From Fibrobacter sp. UBA4375 (GTDB lineage: Bacteria; Fibrobacterota; Fibrobacteria; Fibrobacterales; Fibrobacteraceae), in contig DGRZ01000029.1 in NCBI GenBank assembly GCA_002391195.1, positions 7,408 through 47,630 of the forward strand: a DNA stretch of 40,223 nucleotides. Direction: 5' to 3'. Positions 1-9,222 of the stretch are shown here, in pieces. The first letter of the stretch is position 1, and every line of letters begins with the position of its first letter. The notes beneath the pieces are model-generated. The model worked only from the letters and a program-made list of their open reading frames with translations, did no database searches and was not told the DNA's origin. A program made the position numbers and the translations under genes.

Positions 1-3000
1 GCAGGAACAATGGACGAAACCAGGGTTCCATATTCCACGCCTTCAAGCACCCCGTTTTCAACAGGAGTCCCGTCATCCATCAAGAAGGTAACCGTGTAGG
101 CCCTTAGAACGGAGTTGTAAACGGCCTCGTAGGTGGCAGTGCCGGTCACATACCTCGTGGGATTACCATATCCATAGGTCCAATTGCTGAAAGTATAAGT
201 GTACTGGGCATCAGGGGCCTTGACTGGAGTACCTTCGGGGTCCGGTACATTGGAGCCTGCGGCCCAATCCTTTGCTTCATAGGGCTCGGTGCCGTTCATG
301 AATGTAATCCTGTAGTACTGCGTTTCGGCAAGGCCCACGCAACGGATATTGTCGATGGCGAGAGTGCCGCTGGATTTGTCGTCTGTATCCTCACCGTCAA
401 CCCTCCAGTCAAAGCCATTCGCATACTGGAGCACCGTTTCTACATCCACCCAGTTGTCGCTTGAGCCAGTCCATTCCTGCCTCAGGCTAGCGACGGGAAT
501 CGTCACGGTCTGCCAGGACTCGCTAGGCGACGTTACCGCAAAGGTGGGGAATCCCCAGCCCATATCCAGCAGGTTATTCATGTCCGAACTCACCTTCAAG
601 CGGAACTTGTGGGCTGCGCCCTTGTAATCGTAGCGGACTTCCGAGCACTGTGACAAATTCATCTCGTTAAAATCGTTGGTGGAAATAGTTGCATAGGGAG
701 GCCCCCATGGATAGTCCCCCACATCCAGGGAGTATGACATTTGCAGAGCCTTGGCCGAAGCACTTCCCTTCACAAAGGAAAGCTCCGCATTCGAAGATCC
801 GCCGCCACCAACAACATCCGTCTCGGCCCACCATTTCCCTATACCATCCCAAAGCGGGTAATAATCGCCGTCCTCGAAATCGTCGAACAGTTCCGTGTGG
901 GTGGTGGGTTCTGCCACTATGGGCAATTCAACGCTGGAACTACTTTCCTCACCGACGCTGGAACTGCTGGAACCTCCATCCAATACACACTGGATTTCTT
1001 TGACGTAGAGGTTTCCGTTTTCACCACCAGGAACCTGCCACTTGATATCAAGCTCTCTTTCCAAATTGATTCCGGATAGTGAAGACATATTGAATGTATG
1101 GGTTGTCCAAGTGTTGCTACTGGGAATTTCCCATTCTGCCAACACATCTTCTCCATCGGGAGTATTGGCAAAAGTCAGGTTATGGCCAATGCCTATATAC
1201 TGGTAAGATAGAACCTGGCATCCGTTCAAATTAGAAATGTTCATACCTACACCGGCATAACCTCCTTCCTCTTCTGTATTCACATTTTTTAGGCCCCAGA
1301 AATCACCGCCCATTTCGTCGTCATAAACGGTCGCCGCTATATCCCCTTCATTTTGCGGGTTTTCAATAGTCCAGCCGTTACCAGCGTAGGCATAATCGTA
1401 GTTCGGCGAGAGCGCATATTCTTCGAAGCTACCGGAACTTGCAGGTTCATCGCCGCTTGAGCTGCTGGAGGGTTCTCCGCACACCACGTCATCTATGTAG
1501 AGATCTCCGCCACTAGGAGAACCTGAAACTTGCCATTTGAGCTCCAGTGGAGATTCAAGGACAACGGGGTCAATACCGTCCAAGGAAATTGACTGTGTCA
1601 TCCACGATTCTGTGCCAATAAGACTTTCCTGTATAAGCACAGAACTGCCAGCATTGAACGAGAAATCATTCGCCAGGCCTTTGTACTTGAACGACAAAAC
1701 TTCGCAGCCCTTCATTTCTTTCAAGTAGATGCCAAAACCAGCCCAACCGGCACCATCATTGGCAAACACTTTCACCAAGCCCCCGGCATTAGAGCCATCT
1801 ACAAAGAAGGTCTTTTCACCATCGTTGCCAATATACCAAGTCCAATCGCCATTGGGATCATCTAAACTTGAGTACACATAGGAATAGTTGCCGCCTCCCA
1901 AGTTATTCATGTCAAAATCAACAATCACGTAATCATGACTGATAACCTCGTCTTCATAGATATTGTCACCAAAGTCATCACCAGAATCGTCAAAATCGGG
2001 ATCGTCAGCCGGAACAGCGGGCAGGTCTACATAACTTGCGCATTGGGAATATGTCATAGCAGAAAGTCCGTTAAAGACATTGGCATTTACCCACTCACCA
2101 CTGGCAGAATAGGTCCAGTTAGCAGGAGATGTGTTATCTACGTCGAAGTCGGCAAAGTACTCGCTATTTTCGGCCCCATCCTTGGTCATATTCCTGCCTG
2201 CGTTCCAGTTAGCCGATGAAAGTTTCTTCAAGTTCATCCAGGTTTGCCACTGGGGATTGTTCGCCATGCTGGGAGCGCCATCGCCGCCATAACCCACAGT
2301 TCCCCATTCTGTCACAAACACGGAAAGTCCGGCCCCAAGCGCGCTGTTCACGTCGGCCGACATCGAATTAAAATCATGAGCTTCAGTGCCATCGTTCTTA
2401 CCCGCATAGTAATGGAACGTATAGGCAATATTATCATAACCGGTAATCGCATTTCCAACGACCGCACCGGGATTTCCAGACCAACTGGGAGTTCCCACCA
2501 CAATCAGGTTGTTGGAATAGCGGCGGATAATGGGAATCACCTCGTTGGCGTACGCCTTGATTTCTGGCCAAGTAATCATCGTGCAATTGGAACTGTTGCC
2601 ATGGCCCTGACCCGCCTTGCATATGGGTTCATTGTAAATTTCAAAAATCACATTGGGATAAGAGCCCCATTTTTTCGCCTGAATCTTGAAGAATTCCTTG
2701 GCACGACCTACATTGTCCACCGCCGTGTGGGAGTGATAGTCGATAATCACGTAAATATCTTGCTCAATAGCCGCCTGGACCGTCTCGTCCAGCAAGTCCT
2801 GATAATATTCAGTCTTGCCATTAATAAAGTAATGTCCATTTCCCCAGCCCTGGTCGTCTACCGCCATGGCGGCACGGATTACCTGGATGCCCTGCTGGCT
2901 TACCATTCCCGTAATGACATCATTTCTCCAAAAGCGGTTCTGGTTTTTTTCATTGCTCCAGAAAAGGCTCATGCCCTTTACCTGGACCTCGTTTCCGCTG

Positions 3001-3188
3001 GCGTTAGAATAAGCATTACAACTGCCATACACACGACCTTCGTTTTGCGAGTTTATGCCCGTCATTAACATGCCGTACTGGCTCACGGGGCCAACACGCA
3101 AGGGAGCGATTTCGGCGTAGGCGGTGGAGAAAAGGCCCAGGGCAAATGTGCCCAGGGCTACCAGTTTGGGGAGGCGGAGTTTTAGCAT
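1..3188 (-). CDS. Secreted GH5 cellulase, multi-domain (C-terminus beyond window edge)
   Basis: This gene is open from an ATG at 3188 to the window edge (about 1062 codons) and has no stop in view. Residues 1-25 are a signal peptide ending in TAYA. The GH5 domain spans about residues 26-370. It has IIDYHSH, the acid/base motif FEIYNEP (Glu187) and the nucleophile motif TEWG (Glu294), which suits beta-1,4-glucan endohydrolysis. Two similar beta-rich modules follow (YDY/YVYSS..., ending DLYIDDVVC and NLYVKEIQC), separated by a short Ser-rich linker. Next come a CBM11-like module (FDDFEDGDYYPLWDG ... LAIDNIRCVGL) and the start of InlB-type repeats (YTYTFSNW). The enzyme is a paralogue of the GH5 at 34619-38203: both mature proteins start with RVGPVSQYG and share YGSC. 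The RBS is GCGAGG, six bases before the ATG. The tail, probably a T9SS-type sorting domain as in the paralogue, is not visible. The GH5 family call is firm; substrate specificity is inferred. Confidence 0.93.
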   Translation of the reverse strand, partial: MLKLRLPKLVALGTFALGLFSTAYAEIAPLRVGPVSQYGMLMTGINSQNEGRVYGSCNAYSNASGNEVQVKGMSLFWSNEKNQNRFWRNDVITGMVSQQGIQVIRAAMAVDDQGWGNGHYFINGKTEYYQDLLDETVQAAIEQDIYVIIDYHSHTAVDNVGRAKEFFKIQAKKWGSYPNVIFEIYNEPICKAGQGHGNSSNCTMITWPEIKAYANEVIPIIRRYSNNLIVVGTPSWSGNPGAVVGNAITGYDNIAYTFHYYAGKNDGTEAHDFNSMSADVNSALGAGLSVFVTEWGTVGYGGDGAPSMANNPQWQTWMNLKKLSSANWNAGRNMTKDGAENSEYFADFDVDNTSPANWTYSASGEWVNANVFNGLSAMTYSQCASYVDLPAVPADDPDFDDSGDDFGDNIYEDEVISHDYVIVDFDMNNLGGGNYSYVYSSLDDPNGDWTWYIGNDGEKTFFVDGSNAGGLVKVFANDGAGWAGFGIYLKEMKGCEVLSFKYKGLANDFSFNAGSSVLIQESLIGTESWMTQSISLDGIDPVVLESPLELKWQVSGSPSGGDLYIDDVVCGEPSSSSSGDEPASSGSFEEYALSPNYDYAYAGNGWTIENPQNEGDIAATVYDDEMGGDFWGLKNVNTEEEGGYAGVGMNISNLNGCQVLSYQYIGIGHNLTFANTPDGEDVLAEWEIPSSNTWTTHTFNMSSLSGINLERELDIKWQVPGGENGNLYVKEIQCVLDGGSSSSSVGEESSSSVELPIVAEPTTHTELFDDFEDGDYYPLWDGIGKWWAETDVVGGGGSSNAELSFVKGSASAKALQMSYSLDVGDYPWGPPYATISTNDFNEMNLSQCSEVRYDYKGAAHKFRLKVSSDMNNLLDMGWGFPTFAVTSPSESWQTVTIPVASLRQEWTGSSDNWVDVETVLQYANGFDWRVDGEDTDDKSSGTLAIDNIRCVGLAETQYYRITFMNGTEPYEAKDWAAGSNVPDPEGTPVKAPDAQYTYTFSNWTYGYGNPTRYVTGTATYEAVYNSVLRAYTVTFLMDDGTPVENGVLEGVEYGTLVSSIVP

Positions 3189-3383
3189 AGAACCTCGCGA
3201 TTATCTGTGTTACAGCAAAAACCGTTCTCGTTGTGAGAACTTTATATGAACAAATATAAACTCACCGCGGCAGGACCGCATACCCTTCCCTATAGTAAAT
3301 TTAAGTTTACGATTGATAAAAGTCGCTTTTCAGACTTTTATAGCAGTTTCTTGTAATCCAAATTGGAATAATCGTACAAATGA
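3189..3383 (-). promoter_or_regulatory. Upstream regulatory block, copy A (of the GH5 gene)
   Basis: This stretch matches the one upstream of the small-peptide gene (9026-9216). Going upstream from the ATG, it has a 17-nt hairpin at 3224-3240 (GTTCTC, loop GTTGT, GAGAAC), a near-palindrome GTAAATTTAAGTTTAC at 3295-3310 and a perfect palindrome TCCAAATTGGA at 3357-3367, followed by ACAAATG. The hairpin lies at exactly the same distance from the start codon as in copy B, and the two palindromes are within 4 bp. The palindromes resemble dimeric regulator sites and the hairpin would sit in the 5' UTR. No specific regulator is recognised. Confidence 0.6.
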
Positions 3384-3431
3384 AAAAAAATGCAGACAAG
3401 TTTATACAAAAAAAAATAGACGTTTTTTTTG

Positions 3432-3491
3432 TCATCCTGAGTGGCACGCACTCTGCGTCATCCTGAGTGCCCTGTAAGGGGCCGAAGGATC
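3432..3491. repeat. Dispersed GTCATCCTGAG / GAAGGATCC repeat
   Basis: GTCATCCTGAGTG occurs twice 29 bp apart and is followed by GGCCGAAGGATCC. This is the imperfect form of the GGATCC...GTCATCC palindrome family seen elsewhere in the window. Related imperfect copies lie at 3538-3583 (TGGATTCTTCCCC...GGGTCAGAATGAC) and 3626-3656 (GCTGCGCTCCAGGATGAC). The whole gene-free stretch 3189-3661 therefore holds the regulatory block, these repeats and one terminator. Confidence 0.6.
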
Positions 3492-3591
3492 CAAGCCCCA
3501 ACGCCATACCATCCGAAGCAGGTTACAAGATTTAGGACTGGATTCTTCCCCTATCGCACTTCGTGCTCCAGGGTCAGAATGACGAGAGAAA

Positions 3592-3623
3592 TGAAAAATC
3601 CCGGATGAACCGGGACTTTTTTT
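3592..3623 (-). terminator. Rho-independent terminator after the CUB-repeat gene
   Basis: TCCCGG (3599-3604), loop ATGAA and CCGGGA (3610-3615) form a perfect 6-bp stem. On the minus strand it is followed by a run of five T; on the plus strand it is followed by CTTTTTTT, so it may work in both directions. It lies 40-60 bp past the stop of the 1722-residue protein gene. Confidence 0.7.
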
Positions 3624-3661
3624 GATTCTATCGCTGCGCTCCAGGATGACAGCGGCGCAGC

Positions 3662-6600
3662 TTATTTAACGACTTTCTTCTTTCCGTAGTAGACGCCACG
3701 GGCCTCAGGCTTGCCGTTAGCACTGTTCAGCTTGCGGCCCTTCAGGTCGTAGGTCTGCAGCATTTTGAACTCGCCGGTGCGGGCGTCAATACCGCCAATG
3801 ACCTTCTTGTGCTCCTCTCCGTTGGCGTCACGACTGACAATCACCACATTCATGCTTTCGGGGAGCGTTTCCATTCCCGTAAAGACATATCCCGTAGACT
3901 TGTTTATAGAAGAACCATCTTCGGGGTCATATATCATGTAGGCACGGAACGGGTTAATCCATGCGTCCTTGCCGGCCTTCACGAACTGCCCGACCTCTAT
4001 CTTACCAGTCTGCACAGCCGAGAAACCATAGACCCGACCTAGATCGGGATGGTCCTCATCCCATGTAATATTGCCGAGCGCACCACGGAACACCCAGTCG
4101 CCCTTACGGGCCTCGGGTTCTTCCGTCGACTTGATTACCAGCTTTCCATGGAACACAAGCCGATTAGAGTTAAGCTGTATCATGTACGGCGTATAGGCCT
4201 TCAGGTTGCTACTGGCATCAACCATCCTGGCTTCCTTCTTACCGCTTGCATCAAGACCGATGCCGTCAAATTCATACACCTGCTTCAAGCCATCAATTTT
4301 CGACACATTGATATCGAATGGCAGCACGATTGTAGAGTACCCGCTGGTCGAGAACTCTCGATTGAAGATGACGGTATCCACAGGCTCTTCCTTAGGAATA
4401 TACACCTCATCCCCATTATCGTAGGCCCCGTCAATTGTCGCCACGGTATCCCCATTAACAACGTCAATAGAAACAGCCGCATACCGAACAGACTTAACAA
4501 GCGTCACCGTCAAATCAAGGCCAGAATATGTTTCATCTTTGCCATAATCATTGAAGTACAGTTGCAGGTGGTGACCGATAATCGTATCAACATCCATCGT
4601 CACCCCGTTCCCTGTACTTTGCACCCTAAGCTCTGTACCATCCTCATTATATATGACAAGAGAGCCCTCCTCCGACGCCGTCATCGTTCCTGCCAGCTTC
4701 AGGGCATACCCTGCGGGGGCGTACAGATTTAATTCACTATGTACACCCTGAGAATAATTACCGTCGCTGCCGCCATCGTCGTAAATCTTAAACGACTTTA
4801 CGTTATTTGGAATATAGGCGTACCCACAGTACCAGCAGTTCTGCATGTTGATAAACAGCCCATCTTCCGCAGTGAGCTTAGTCGAAAGCACCGGCGTGAC
4901 GACTACATTAGAAGCAGGCATGGTGAACGATGTAATTCCTCTGGAATACCATTTCACATTGAGCTGAGCGACCGGATTCCCATTACCGTCTTCAACACGG
5001 ACATCCTCCAACACGTGGTTTGCATCAGGCCCAAAATTCAAACTGATTTCTTCACCGGCATAGGCCCAATCCTTATTGCTGTATATCATAGTACCTTCCA
5101 CATCGGCAAGGGTAACCGTGTAGGGAGTCGCCGTACCACCTACCGTTACCGTCAGGTCAAGTCCCTCACAGCGGCCATAGCTAATGGTCACCGTATCCCC
5201 ACTGCTTTGGTATTGTCCGATATTGCTGGTATACCGATTGACATATTCCTGTCCATCGTAAAATTCAATCCCATAACCATCCGAAATCTCTCCCTCGATG
5301 AGGAAATTCTTTCTTTCCGCAGAGGCTATTTCCAACACATTGCTGCCCGATTTGATTAAACAATGTTCGTCATCAGCAGCAGTTGCATAGACCTTAAAGG
5401 ATGTCACCCCTGCTGGCACGGAAGCCTTGGAAACCAAACCTCCCGCAGGCAACCTAAGGTACAGTCCACCCGCAGCGGTCCAATTGTCTGTAAATATCGG
5501 CGTAACCTTGACATTGGCATTGGGCATCGCGAATGTCACCGTATTGTCCGCATTCCAGGTCGCATCAAGCGTATCTACGGTATAATCTTCCATATTCTCG
5601 ACGCTAATGCCCGCAAGCAAGTAATTTGTCGCCGAATGTGCCGTCAGAGTCACCGTTTCCCCAGGGAATGCCTCAGACACATCGCTGGCAATGGTTCCGC
5701 CCGTATAGCTGCCAAAAGCAATCGTATGCTTTTCTGCAGGAACTAATGTTACCTTGAGATCCAGATCAGCCTGGCCATCATCGAAGAAATCATACGCATA
5801 AAGAGAAAGCGTCATGACATTTTCAGAGCTAAGCGCCGTCTCGACAGTTACCTCCCCCATCTCAAGATCCTTTGTCAAAAGAATCCCTGCGGTATTGTCT
5901 CCGTCATAAACAGCCAAGCTCCCATATACATCATACGAATTTGAAGTTATACTTCCTTCCACCTGCAACCTATACCCAACAGGGGCCCTTAATTCGACAT
6001 TCTCCCTAGAGTCCAAGGTGTACACCGCATCCTTTCCGCCATCGTCGTAGACCTTGAAGGACTGCACTCCTGCAGGGACGTTTACAACCAAGGTTCCACT
6101 CTTGGGCATGTTGATATAAAGCCCACCTTCGGCCGTAAGCACGTTCGTAAACGAGGGGGTAACGGTCAGATTCTTGTTGGGCATGGTAAAGGAGACGGTG
6201 TTGACACCCGAATACCACTGCACTTCGCCAACATCAAGGGGCAATCCATCTTCCGTACCCTTGACTTCAATACCATTCAGCATGTAATCTGCATCCGGAG
6301 AAAGCGTCAGAACAATCCTTTCTCCAACCTTTGCCGAGGTCTTGGTACTTGAAACGGAGCCTCCCATAACCGTACTAAGTGCTATAGAGTAATTCGCATT
6401 GGGATCTACCACCATCACCGTCAGGTCCAGACCAGAATAAGTGACACCGTCATCCGAATAGAAATAAAGCGTCATGACATTTCCTGTACCGACAACGGCG
6501 TCAATAGCAACATGCTCACCGCTCACATTATCTACTAAGGCTATTGCATTTTCATCACCATCGTAAATGGTAAAGAAATCATAGCCTTCTTCAGATTCTA

Positions 6601-8830
6601 GGCGACCGTTCACCATAAGCACCTTGCCTTCCGGAACAGTCAGCACAAGTTTCCCTTCCACGCCATAGCCGTAATCATCGTCCTTGCCACCATCATCATA
6701 CACCTTGAACGAAAATACACCCGCAGGGAGCACCACATTCCTGGTTCCCGTAGCGGGCATGTTGATGAACGCGCCGCTTTCAACAGAAATGCTACTAGTA
6801 AACAAGGGGTATACAGAGACATTGGTGGCCGGCATGGTAAATGTCACGGTCTGGGCACCAGTGGCATACCATTCTACCCCAGAAGTTCCCAGGGTATCGC
6901 CGTTACTGGCTACAACGGCAACTCCTGCCAGCAAGTTATTCCCACTGGGCGTCAGGGTCAAGGTAACCGTTTCACCAGACAAGGCTTCTGACACATCGCT
7001 ACTGACAGCCCCTCCCTCGCCACTATTCAATGTTATCGTATGAGAGGCCGACACATCGCCCACAAGCGTCACCGTCAAGTCTAAGCCAGACTCAACATAA
7101 CTATTATCAGATGTAAAGACAATCCTAATCTCATTTCCGTTGCTAGTAATCGTTCCGATATCTACATCGCTACCACTAAATGGTTCGTCAAGCTCATCAT
7201 CCCCTTCATAAATTGTAAGCTCATCGCAACCACCTTCAGAATTCACCGTTCCCGTCACCTGCAACTTAAACCCTACCGGTGCCGTCAGCACCAGGGAACC
7301 ATAGGCCCCATTGCTGTAGTTTCCATTTTTACCACCATCGTCATAAACTTTAAACGACGCTACACCGGCAGGAATAGTTACACTCTTGGTGTCATCAACT
7401 GGCAAATTGATGAAAGCACCGCTTTCGGCCGTAACATTTTCAGCAAATACAACATTCACGGAAACATTTTCGGCAGGCATGGCGAACGACACGGAATGTG
7501 CTCCAGAGACATACCATTCCAGTTCCGAAGTCTCGACAGGTCCCAACCCCTCGGCCGTGACGGAAAGCCCTGCAATAAAATTATTCCCCGTAGGTGTCAG
7601 GGTCAGGGTCACCGTCTCGCCAAACAAAGCTTCAGACACATCACTACTAGCAGTTCCGCCCCCCACACTGTTTAACGTCACCGTATGTGGTGTAGACGCA
7701 TCGATAACGGATACCGTCAGGTCAAGGCCTTCATATGTATTTGATTCATCCGAAGTAAAATAAAAGGTTATGACATTTCCTGTACTTAGGACATTACTGA
7801 CATCTACATCTTCACCACTTATACCATCTACTAAAGGATTTCCATTTGCATTGCCATCATAAATAAAGAAATAGTCGTAGTTCTCTTCTGTATTCAGCTG
7901 TCCTGCCACCATGAAAGTTTTCCCTTCTGGGGCCGTCAATACAAGATACCCATCAGCATTATCACGATAATCTCCGTACCGCCCTCCGTCGTCGTACACC
8001 TTGAATGAAATCACGCCTTCAGGAATGGTCGCGTTCTTTGTACCTGCGCGCGGTAATTCGATAAAATTTCCTTTTTCCGCAGAAATGCTTCCCACAAATT
8101 GAGGCGTAACGGTAACATCAAATGGAGGCATGACAAATGTCGCCACATTGCCGCTATACCAACCCAATTCGCTTACCCATACGGGACTGCCGCCTCCAGA
8201 AACCGACACTCCGGAAATATAATTGCCCCCTGTGGGTGTCAAAGTCAAGGTCACAACATCTCCCTGCGAGGCCTCAGACTTGTCACTATTGACCGTTCCT
8301 CCTTGCGCACTATTCAAGGTTATTGTATGTAGCGGGGCTTCAGTCACTGTCACCGTCAAGTCAAGACCACTTTCTGTTTCGTTATCATCCGAAACAAAAT
8401 ACAGGGTCATAAATCTTCCAGAGTTAGCCCAGACACCAACATCCCCACTGGTCATATCAAAGAGAGGGATGCAACTCTGCTCGCAACTCTCAACGCCCCC
8501 CTGGGCACCATTCCAAATTCCAAAGAAATCACTATCATATTCAGTATATATGAATCCCGATACAGTAAGCGCGTAGCCACTCGGGGCCTCCAACACAAGC
8601 CAGCTTCGGGCATCGTCACTGTACACATCGTCTTCACCACCGTCATCGTACACCCTGAACGATGTCACGCCAGAAGGAACGACAAGCGTGTCTATCCCTG
8701 TAGCGGACATGGTGACAAACTTTTCTTGCGTATCAGAATCAGTTTGAAGATTCAGCTGGGCAGCATTCGCCATTACCGCGAAAATCGCCACCAGGGAAAA
8801 CGGGAAAAACACATGAAATCCTCTTTTCAT
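3662..8830 (-). CDS. Giant secreted protein of seven CUB-like and six InlB-like units
   Basis: The protein has 1722 residues from the ATG at 8830, which has a good RBS (AAGGAAGG). An upstream in-frame ATG at 8857 lacks one. The signal peptide is MKRGFHVFFPF..., ending ANAA. From about residue 25 to 1430, seven CUB-like units of about 125 residues alternate with six InlB-like linkers of about 80 residues. The CUB-like core is SFKVYDDGG..., LVLTAP.G..L.V.G, IYDGD and SGLDLTVTV. The linkers read HTITLNS..GG and end FTMPA.NV.V.P.F. Unit 6 has lost the DDGG motif, and unit 7 carries an added CWYC. The last 290 residues hold an STIVLPF-type surface domain and the tail DLKGRKL...ARGVYYGKKK, reminiscent of a T9SS tail. 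There is no catalytic motif, so an adhesive or structural cell-surface role is inferred. It is probably co-transcribed with the small peptide gene 54 bp upstream. Confidence 0.85.
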   Translation of the reverse strand: MKRGFHVFFPFSLVAIFAVMANAAQLNLQTDSDTQEKFVTMSATGIDTLVVPSGVTSFRVYDDGGEDDVYSDDARSWLVLEAPSGYALTVSGFIYTEYDSDFFGIWNGAQGGVESCEQSCIPLFDMTSGDVGVWANSGRFMTLYFVSDDNETESGLDLTVTVTEAPLHTITLNSAQGGTVNSDKSEASQGDVVTLTLTPTGGNYISGVSVSGGGSPVWVSELGWYSGNVATFVMPPFDVTVTPQFVGSISAEKGNFIELPRAGTKNATIPEGVISFKVYDDGGRYGDYRDNADGYLVLTAPEGKTFMVAGQLNTEENYDYFFIYDGNANGNPLVDGISGEDVDVSNVLSTGNVITFYFTSDESNTYEGLDLTVSVIDASTPHTVTLNSVGGGTASSDVSEALFGETVTLTLTPTGNNFIAGLSVTAEGLGPVETSELEWYVSGAHSVSFAMPAENVSVNVVFAENVTAESGAFINLPVDDTKSVTIPAGVASFKVYDDGGKNGNYSNGAYGSLVLTAPVGFKLQVTGTVNSEGGCDELTIYEGDDELDEPFSGSDVDIGTITSNGNEIRIVFTSDNSYVESGLDLTVTLVGDVSASHTITLNSGEGGAVSSDVSEALSGETVTLTLTPSGNNLLAGVAVVASNGDTLGTSGVEWYATGAQTVTFTMPATNVSVYPLFTSSISVESGAFINMPATGTRNVVLPAGVFSFKVYDDGGKDDDYGYGVEGKLVLTVPEGKVLMVNGRLESEEGYDFFTIYDGDENAIALVDNVSGEHVAIDAVVGTGNVMTLYFYSDDGVTYSGLDLTVMVVDPNANYSIALSTVMGGSVSSTKTSAKVGERIVLTLSPDADYMLNGIEVKGTEDGLPLDVGEVQWYSGVNTVSFTMPNKNLTVTPSFTNVLTAEGGLYINMPKSGTLVVNVPAGVQSFKVYDDGGKDAVYTLDSRENVELRAPVGYRLQVEGSITSNSYDVYGSLAVYDGDNTAGILLTKDLEMGEVTVETALSSENVMTLSLYAYDFFDDGQADLDLKVTLVPAEKHTIAFGSYTGGTIASDVSEAFPGETVTLTAHSATNYLLAGISVENMEDYTVDTLDATWNADNTVTFAMPNANVKVTPIFTDNWTAAGGLYLRLPAGGLVSKASVPAGVTSFKVYATAADDEHCLIKSGSNVLEIASAERKNFLIEGEISDGYGIEFYDGQEYVNRYTSNIGQYQSSGDTVTISYGRCEGLDLTVTVGGTATPYTVTLADVEGTMIYSNKDWAYAGEEISLNFGPDANHVLEDVRVEDGNGNPVAQLNVKWYSRGITSFTMPASNVVVTPVLSTKLTAEDGLFINMQNCWYCGYAYIPNNVKSFKIYDDGGSDGNYSQGVHSELNLYAPAGYALKLAGTMTASEEGSLVIYNEDGTELRVQSTGNGVTMDVDTIIGHHLQLYFNDYGKDETYSGLDLTVTLVKSVRYAAVSIDVVNGDTVATIDGAYDNGDEVYIPKEEPVDTVIFNREFSTSGYSTIVLPFDINVSKIDGLKQVYEFDGIGLDASGKKEARMVDASSNLKAYTPYMIQLNSNRLVFHGKLVIKSTEEPEARKGDWVFRGALGNITWDEDHPDLGRVYGFSAVQTGKIEVGQFVKAGKDAWINPFRAYMIYDPEDGSSINKSTGYVFTGMETLPESMNVVIVSRDANGEEHKKVIGGIDARTGEFKMLQTYDLKGRKLNSANGKPEARGVYYGKKKVVK

Positions 8831-8884
8831 GTCTGACCTTCCTTTTTGTTTAAACACGCCATAAACCCATCTTGAAACAGGGAA

Positions 8885-9025
8885 CTAGTTGAACGGAATG
8901 TCCTCTACACATGCTGGATCCGTTGGATCTCCACTATCACACATCAGTGTCGCCATGTGGAACATCTCCACCTCCACCATTTCGGGGGCGACATAGCCTT
9001 TTTTCTGTTTCTTTTCAGTATCCAT
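8885..9025 (-). CDS. Small 46-residue cysteine-containing peptide
   Basis: A 46-codon ORF starts at the ATG at 9025 and ends in TAG at 8885-8887. The RBS GCGAGG and the start codon lie at the same place relative to the shared upstream block as those of the GH5 gene. The sequence begins MDTEKKQKKGYVAPEMVEVE and ends in a segment with two cysteines 11 residues apart and many Asp/Pro (MCDSGDPTDPACVEDIPFN). The N-terminal half is lysine-rich and there is no signal peptide. It is the first gene of the unit leading into the giant CUB-repeat protein. The layout (charged head, conserved-looking YVAPEM core, short Cys/Asp/Pro tail) could fit a peptide precursor or a small regulatory protein. No function is recognised. 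That it is a real gene is inferred from start context and position. Confidence 0.6.
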   Translation of the reverse strand: MDTEKKQKKGYVAPEMVEVEMFHMATLMCDSGDPTDPACVEDIPFN

Positions 9026-9216
9026 AGAACCTCGCGGTTATCCGTGCCGCAACGAAAACCATTCCCGTTGTGAGAATTTGATACGATTAAAATAACTTTG
9101 TATAAATTAAAGTGCCCTCCACTAATCGTAAACTAAAGTTTACAATAAAAAAAACTGGCTTATCCTCTATTTTTAGGGACACCAGGTAGTCCAAATTGGA
9201 ATAGTTGCACAAATGG
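9026..9216 (-). promoter_or_regulatory. Upstream regulatory block, copy B (of the small-peptide operon)
   Basis: Counterpart of 3189-3383. The hairpin ATTCCC / loop GTTGT / GAGAAT lies at 9061-9077. GTAAACTAAAGTTTAC, a 7-bp perfect inverted repeat, lies at 9128-9143, and TCCAAATTGGA at 9190-9200. Compared with copy A the outer pair of the hairpin changes G-C to A-T on both sides, so pairing is kept while the loop is unchanged. AT-rich stretches near 9085-9110 (ATACAAAG, TATC) could hold the -10 element; I could not fix a promoter. Confidence 0.6.
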
Positions 9217-9222
9217 GAAAAA

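Noticed and set aside
3307..3507. 66-codon minus-strand open frame between the GH5 and CUB-protein genes
   Set aside because: It runs through the dispersed repeat and the regulatory block and has no RBS.
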